From contig CALXJL010000024.1 of assembly GCA_944388615.1 (NCBI GenBank), positions 1 through 17,370 of the forward strand: 17,370 nt of DNA, read 5' to 3'. The notes beneath the pieces were generated by a model. The model ran no database searches, had not been told where the DNA came from, and was given only the letters and a program-made list of their open reading frames with translations. How positions within the stretch are numbered: position 1 is the first letter of the stretch; each line of letters begins with the position of its first letter. This document shows positions 14,441 to 17,370 of the stretch, piece by piece. Origin of the DNA: an uncultured Clostridia bacterium (GTDB lineage Bacteria > Bacillota > Clostridia > TANB77 > CAG-508). The translations under genes and the position numbers were made by a program.

Positions 14441-14489
14441 CAAGGTCAGACCCTAATTGGACATTTTGTCCGATTGGGGTCTGACCTTG
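14441..14489. repeat. Long palindromic element CAAGGTCAGACCC...GGGTCTGACCTTG
   Basis: A 23-bp stem (14441-14463 with 14467-14489) closes on a 3-nt loop. Only two pairs are not Watson-Crick and both are G-T. Its GC content is far above the surroundings. It begins 3 bp after the yqeK stop. No T run follows on either strand, so it is not a standard terminator. It looks like a short mobile palindrome of the kind moved by REP/IS200-type transposases, which is inference. Confidence 0.75.
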
Positions 14490-14523
14490 ATTCATAAAAA
14501 AACATAAAAAACGACAATAAATC

Positions 14524-14552
14524 TTTTCAAATTACAAAAAATATGATATAAT
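14524..14552 (+). promoter_or_regulatory. Promoter of the DnaJ-like gene
   Basis: A perfect TATAAT (14547-14552) has the extended -10 TG three bases upstream (14544-14545). A weak -35 (TTTTCA, 14524-14529) lies 17 bp before it. I see no CIRCE-type inverted repeat, so HrcA control is not indicated. Confidence 0.65.
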
Positions 14553-14583
14553 TTCATCACCATAAATGAGTGGGGGATGTTAA

Positions 14584-15468
14584 ATGATAGTAAAAGATTA
14601 TTATAAAATATTAAATTTAGAAAGTAGTAATGTGACTCCAGAAGAAATAAAAAATGCATTTAGAGAACAGGCAAAGAAAAATCATCCAGATGTAAATACT
14701 GGAAATAAATTAGCAGAGGAAAAATTTAAAGATGTTAATGAAGCATATAAAGTGCTATCAGATAAAAAAGAAAAAAGAAAATATGATAGAATTTGGAATA
14801 GTAAAATTGCTAAAAAAAATAAGAAGAACAAACAGAATGAAAAGATATTGTCAAATTTTAAAACAATGTTTTTTGGAAATGTAAAAGATATTGTTTCTGG
14901 AAATGCAATATATAAAAGAATTCCTATAAGAGGAGAAGATATTGAAACAAGTATAGATGTATCAATTTCAGAGGCTTTCTATGGAAATAGTAAAAAAATA
15001 GGATTAAAAGATATTAGTGGCAACATAAAAACATATGATGTAGAGATTCCTTCTGGAATAATATCAGGAGAAGAAATTAAACTTATTGGACAAGGAAAAA
15101 AAGGTCAAAACGGAGGAAAAAACGGAGACCTAGTAATAGAAGTAAAGATAAAAGATGATGAAAATTATAAGTTGAAGGGAAATGATATTTATAAGCAAAT
15201 TGCAATATCACCTTGGGAAGCTGCATTAGGTAGCAAAATAGAAGTAAATGCAATTGATGAGACTATTATGCTTCATATTCCTAAAGGAGTTGGAAGCGGA
15301 GATCAAATAAAAATTGATAAAAAAGGATATAAAAATCATAATGGTACTAGAGGTGATTTTATTATAGAAACTAAAATTGTAGTACCACAGGAAATGTCTA
15401 AAGAAGAAGAGAAAATATATACAAAATTAAGTAAGATATCTAAATTTAATCCAAGAAAAGATAAGTAA
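14584..15468 (+). CDS. DnaJ-like co-chaperone without zinc domain (CbpA type)
   Basis: J-domain proteins deliver clients to DnaK and stimulate its ATPase. The protein has 294 residues. The J domain (5-68) has DYYKILNLE, the essential HPD at 34-36 and KFKDVNEAYKVLSDKKEKRKYDRI. A Lys/Asn-rich linker follows. The peptide-binding C-terminal domains begin near 118 (EDIETSIDVSISEAFYG) and include VEIPSGIISGEEIKLIGQGKKG and LHIPKGVGSGDQIKI. There is no CxxCxGxG zinc cluster and no Gly/Phe-rich region, so it is not DnaJ itself but a CbpA or DnaJB-like protein. The start ATG follows GTGGGGGA. No dnaK or grpE is nearby. Confidence 0.9.
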   Translation: MIVKDYYKILNLESSNVTPEEIKNAFREQAKKNHPDVNTGNKLAEEKFKDVNEAYKVLSDKKEKRKYDRIWNSKIAKKNKKNKQNEKILSNFKTMFFGNVKDIVSGNAIYKRIPIRGEDIETSIDVSISEAFYGNSKKIGLKDISGNIKTYDVEIPSGIISGEEIKLIGQGKKGQNGGKNGDLVIEVKIKDDENYKLKGNDIYKQIAISPWEAALGSKIEVNAIDETIMLHIPKGVGSGDQIKIDKKGYKNHNGTRGDFIIETKIVVPQEMSKEEEKIYTKLSKISKFNPRKDK

Positions 15469-15499
15469 AAAATAAATTTACATAACATAGCAAAAACTA

Positions 15500-15528
15500 T
15501 TGACTTTTTGCCATAAAAACTATATAAT
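15500..15528 (+). promoter_or_regulatory. Strong sigma-A-type promoter of the virD4 operon
   Basis: TTGACT (15500-15505) and TATAAT (15523-15528) are 17 bp apart. Transcription would start near 15535, leaving a leader of about 55 nt. The leader contains a small hairpin (CTATG/CATAG around 15553-15569) before the GGAAGGG ribosome binding site. Confidence 0.8.
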
Positions 15529-15588
15529 AATGTATAGTTGTTACAAAAGAACTCTATGTAGAACTCATAGAAGGAAGGGTGTAAAAAA

Positions 15589-16101
15589 ATGGATAATATA
15601 CAAGGAAAATATTTTAGTATTACAGATCCTCAAAATGTAAGTACAGTTATTTATAGAATAAATAAAACAGATGAGGAACTTCTAAAACAAGCACCTAAAT
15701 ATACAGTTGAAAGATTAGTATATTCTGAAGAGATTAGGGGAAATAATACAAGAAAAACCTTTTTTATAGACGAGCCTGATAGAGAAGAAGAATTAGTTAT
15801 ATTATCTTTTGCAAAAGAAAGAGTTGTTGTTAATATGGGATTACTGGAGGGAAATAAGATAAGAATTTCTAAAAGACCAGTTCCTATTAAATTTGACACT
15901 TTATATTCAGAAGATGAGGGCGCTTATAAAGAATTTAAATATACACCAAATATAAAAAGAAGTATAGCTATAATAGATCCTGAAACAACAGAAGAAATTA
16001 AACCAATAGTTTATTTTGATAAAGATACAAATGAAATAAAAGGAAAGTGTAAATTAATACCAAATAAATCTTATTTTTCGTTTGAAATACGAGATAAGTA
16101 A
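15589..16101 (+). CDS. Protein of unknown function, first gene of the virD4 operon
   Basis: This soluble protein of 170 residues has no signal peptide, membrane segment or cysteine. It has a strongly beta-type pattern of alternating hydrophobic residues (KYTVERLVYSEEI, TRKTFFIDEPDREEELVILSFAKERVVVNMGLL, NKSYFSFEIRDK). I do not recognise a family. The GGAAGGG ribosome binding site and a strong promoter make it a real gene. It lies directly upstream of a second unknown gene and virD4, all on one strand with gaps of 24-33 bp, so it may belong to a conjugative or secretion element. That role is inferred only from context. Confidence 0.7.
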   Translation: MDNIQGKYFSITDPQNVSTVIYRINKTDEELLKQAPKYTVERLVYSEEIRGNNTRKTFFIDEPDREEELVILSFAKERVVVNMGLLEGNKIRISKRPVPIKFDTLYSEDEGAYKEFKYTPNIKRSIAIIDPETTEEIKPIVYFDKDTNEIKGKCKLIPNKSYFSFEIRDK

Positions 16102-16125
16102 AACTAAAAGGAGGAATTATTTAAT

Positions 16126-16455
16126 ATGAATCGTACAAATGGAGGTTCGTGTCGTGAAATTAATGGCGCATCATGGGAAACAGATAAAGAGATGAAGATA
16201 CAATATTCAGGAGAAATATCTACTGAAGAAATAGAAAGAGATGGAGGTATTACTGCACTAGATGGATATGTGAATGAATATGGAGAGATATGTAGACCAA
16301 ATGGTGAAAAAGCTAATCCAAATGGTAGTAATATACCAAAAGATGAATTAGAAAGATTAGAAAAGAATAATAGAAAAAGAAAAGAGGATAAAGCTAAAAA
16401 AGCTGATAAAACAAATAGAAGAACTACAGAACATGAAAGCTATGAAAAGGATTAA
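16126..16455 (+). CDS. Small highly charged protein of unknown function upstream of virD4
   Basis: This 109-residue protein starts at an ATG preceded by AAAGGAGG (16108-16115). The N-terminal half has NGGSCREINGASWETDKEM and a Tyr/Gly-rich middle (ITALDGYVNEYGEI). The C-terminal third is a run of Lys, Arg, Glu and Asp (ELERLEKNNRKRKEDKAKKA) that is probably helical or disordered. I recognise no domain. Its place between the operon's first gene and virD4 suggests an accessory of a mobile element, and the basic tail could bind nucleic acid or a membrane. That is speculation from composition. Confidence 0.65.
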   Translation: MNRTNGGSCREINGASWETDKEMKIQYSGEISTEEIERDGGITALDGYVNEYGEICRPNGEKANPNGSNIPKDELERLEKNNRKRKEDKAKKADKTNRRTTEHESYEKD

Positions 16456-16488
16456 TAATAGCACTAAAGAAAAAGAGAAGGTGTGATT

Positions 16489-17370
16489 ATGAATAAAATT
16501 AAAAAGACGATAAAAGATAGTAAGAATCTTTTTATAATAATTGGAGTACTATGGTTTATTTTAACCATAGTACTTGTTGCGCCTATAGCTTATTCAATAG
16601 GTGAAGCAACTATTAATGAACAGCTAGATATAACAACATTTATAGATACATTTATTCCAGCACTAACAAGTTTATCTTCTATAGTAGAAGTAATTAAAGC
16701 CGGATATTTTGGAGTGTTTTTAAAAACATGGTTTTGGTTTACAATATTTACTATAGTATTTACATTAATTGGAATATTTAAATCTAAAGATAGAGGTGGA
16801 TATAAAGATATTGAACATGGCTCAAGCGACTGGTGCGAAGGTGGAGAACAATATAAAGTACTAAGCAAAAATAGTGGATTAATATTAGCAGAAAAAAATT
16901 ATTTGCCATTGGATAAAATGGGAAATATAAATGTACTTATAGTTGGACGGATCTGGTGCTGGTAAATCATCAGCTTATTCAATACCAAATGCATATCAAT
17001 GTTTAGGTTCATATGTATTTACAGATCCAAAAGGAGAATTATATGATAGAACAGCAGGATATTTACAATCAAAAGGATATGAAATAAAAGTATTAAACTT
17101 AGTTCAACCACAGTATAGTGATGGATATAATCCATTAATGCATATTTCAAGTGAATTAGATGTAGATGTTATAGCAAATACGATAATAAAAGGACAAAAA
17201 ACTAGTGATAGTTCAGATCCATATTGGGATGATATGGCAGAAATGTTATTAAAAGCATTAATATATTATTTAATAGCAACAAGACCTGAAGAAGAGCAAA
17301 ACTTAGCAAGTTGTTCAGAATTAGTAAGAGCTGCAAATAATAAAGGTGGCAGTAATCTTCTTAGTGAATT
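16489..17370 (+). CDS. VirD4/TraG-type conjugative coupling ATPase, +1 frame break at Walker A, 3' end beyond window
   Basis: Coupling proteins are membrane ATPases that bring the DNA-relaxase complex to a type IV secretion channel. I chose the ATG at 16489 because AGAAGG lies 7 bp upstream; a GTG at 16483 is possible. Two membrane segments are visible, at about residues 11-34 (LFIIIGVLWFILTIVLVAPIAY) and 77-95 (TWFWFTIFTIVFTLIGIF). Then comes EHGSSDWCEGGEQYKVL, a region typical of VirD4/TraG. The zero frame stops at 16963-16965 in the middle of the P-loop. Skipping C16948 restores V-G-G-S-G-A-G-K-S and an open frame to the window edge, including SIPNAYQCLGSYVFTDPKGELYD, VLNLVQPQYSDGYNPL and DDMAEMLLKALIYYL, all coupling-protein features. 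The gene is the third of its operon. Element type (integrative conjugative or other) cannot be told from here. Confidence 0.85.
16545..16574 (+). repeat. Perfect inverted repeat inside virD4
   Basis: AGTACTATGGTT (16545-16556) and AACCATAGTACT (16563-16574) form a perfect 12-bp stem with the 6-nt loop TATTTT, within the codons for the first membrane segment. Such a stable hairpin 56 bases into a gene may slow ribosomes or be a binding site. Confidence 0.6.
16948..16951 (+). other. CGGA frame-break site 3 (virD4)
   Basis: The zero-frame codons are GTT GGA CGG ATC TGG TGC TGG TAA. Omitting C16948 gives GTT GGA GGA TCT GGT GCT GGT AAA, which is the Walker A motif. The restored motif is essential for ATP binding, which makes this the most demanding of the three sites. 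Confidence 0.75.

Overview
The window is very A+T-rich DNA from a spore-forming, Gram-positive bacterium of the Clostridia type, probably uncultured. Four things point there. The order tadA - SRP RNA - dnaX - ybaB - recR is classic for Firmicutes. There is a sleB-ypeB germination pair and a gene for a small acid-soluble spore protein. Ribosome binding sites are strong (AGGAGG), and most arginine codons are AGA.

Layout. (1) 1-3748 is the right end of a prophage: a collagen-like tail or appendage protein (5' end missing), a small protein, a holin, another small protein and an N-acetylmuramoyl-L-alanine amidase, closed by a terminator. (2) 3749-4310 has no gene. It holds the probable attachment site, a 3' fragment of tRNA-Arg(CCU) ending in CCA at 4249, followed by that tRNA gene's own terminator. 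(3) 4347-8728 is the housekeeping block tadA, SRP RNA, dnaX, ybaB and recR. It is interrupted after tadA by a 277-bp tract with no G or C and by a gene for an unknown membrane-anchored protein. (4) 8844-9968, on the minus strand, is a UgtP/MGDG-synthase-type glycosyltransferase. (5) 10099-12295 is the spore block: sleB, ypeB and a small acid-soluble spore protein. (6) 12443-15468 holds murF, yqeK and a DnaJ/CbpA-like co-chaperone, with two palindromic intergenic elements. (7) 15500-17370 is a new operon with a good promoter: two unknown proteins, then a VirD4/TraG-type conjugative coupling protein that runs off the window.

Main observation. Three unrelated genes (prophage amidase, sleB, virD4) are each interrupted in the same way: one extra C directly before a GGA glycine codon, which creates an in-frame CGG followed by A. 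Skipping that one base restores the full-length family sequence each time; in virD4 it restores the Walker A motif. I read roughly 5,000 codons of real genes in the window and found in-frame CGG only at these three places. About two dozen CGG trinucleotides in other reading frames cause no break. This suggests that CGG is unassigned or very poorly read here, and that CGGA is decoded by a +1 shift or as a four-base glycine codon. A systematic sequencing artefact remains the main alternative.
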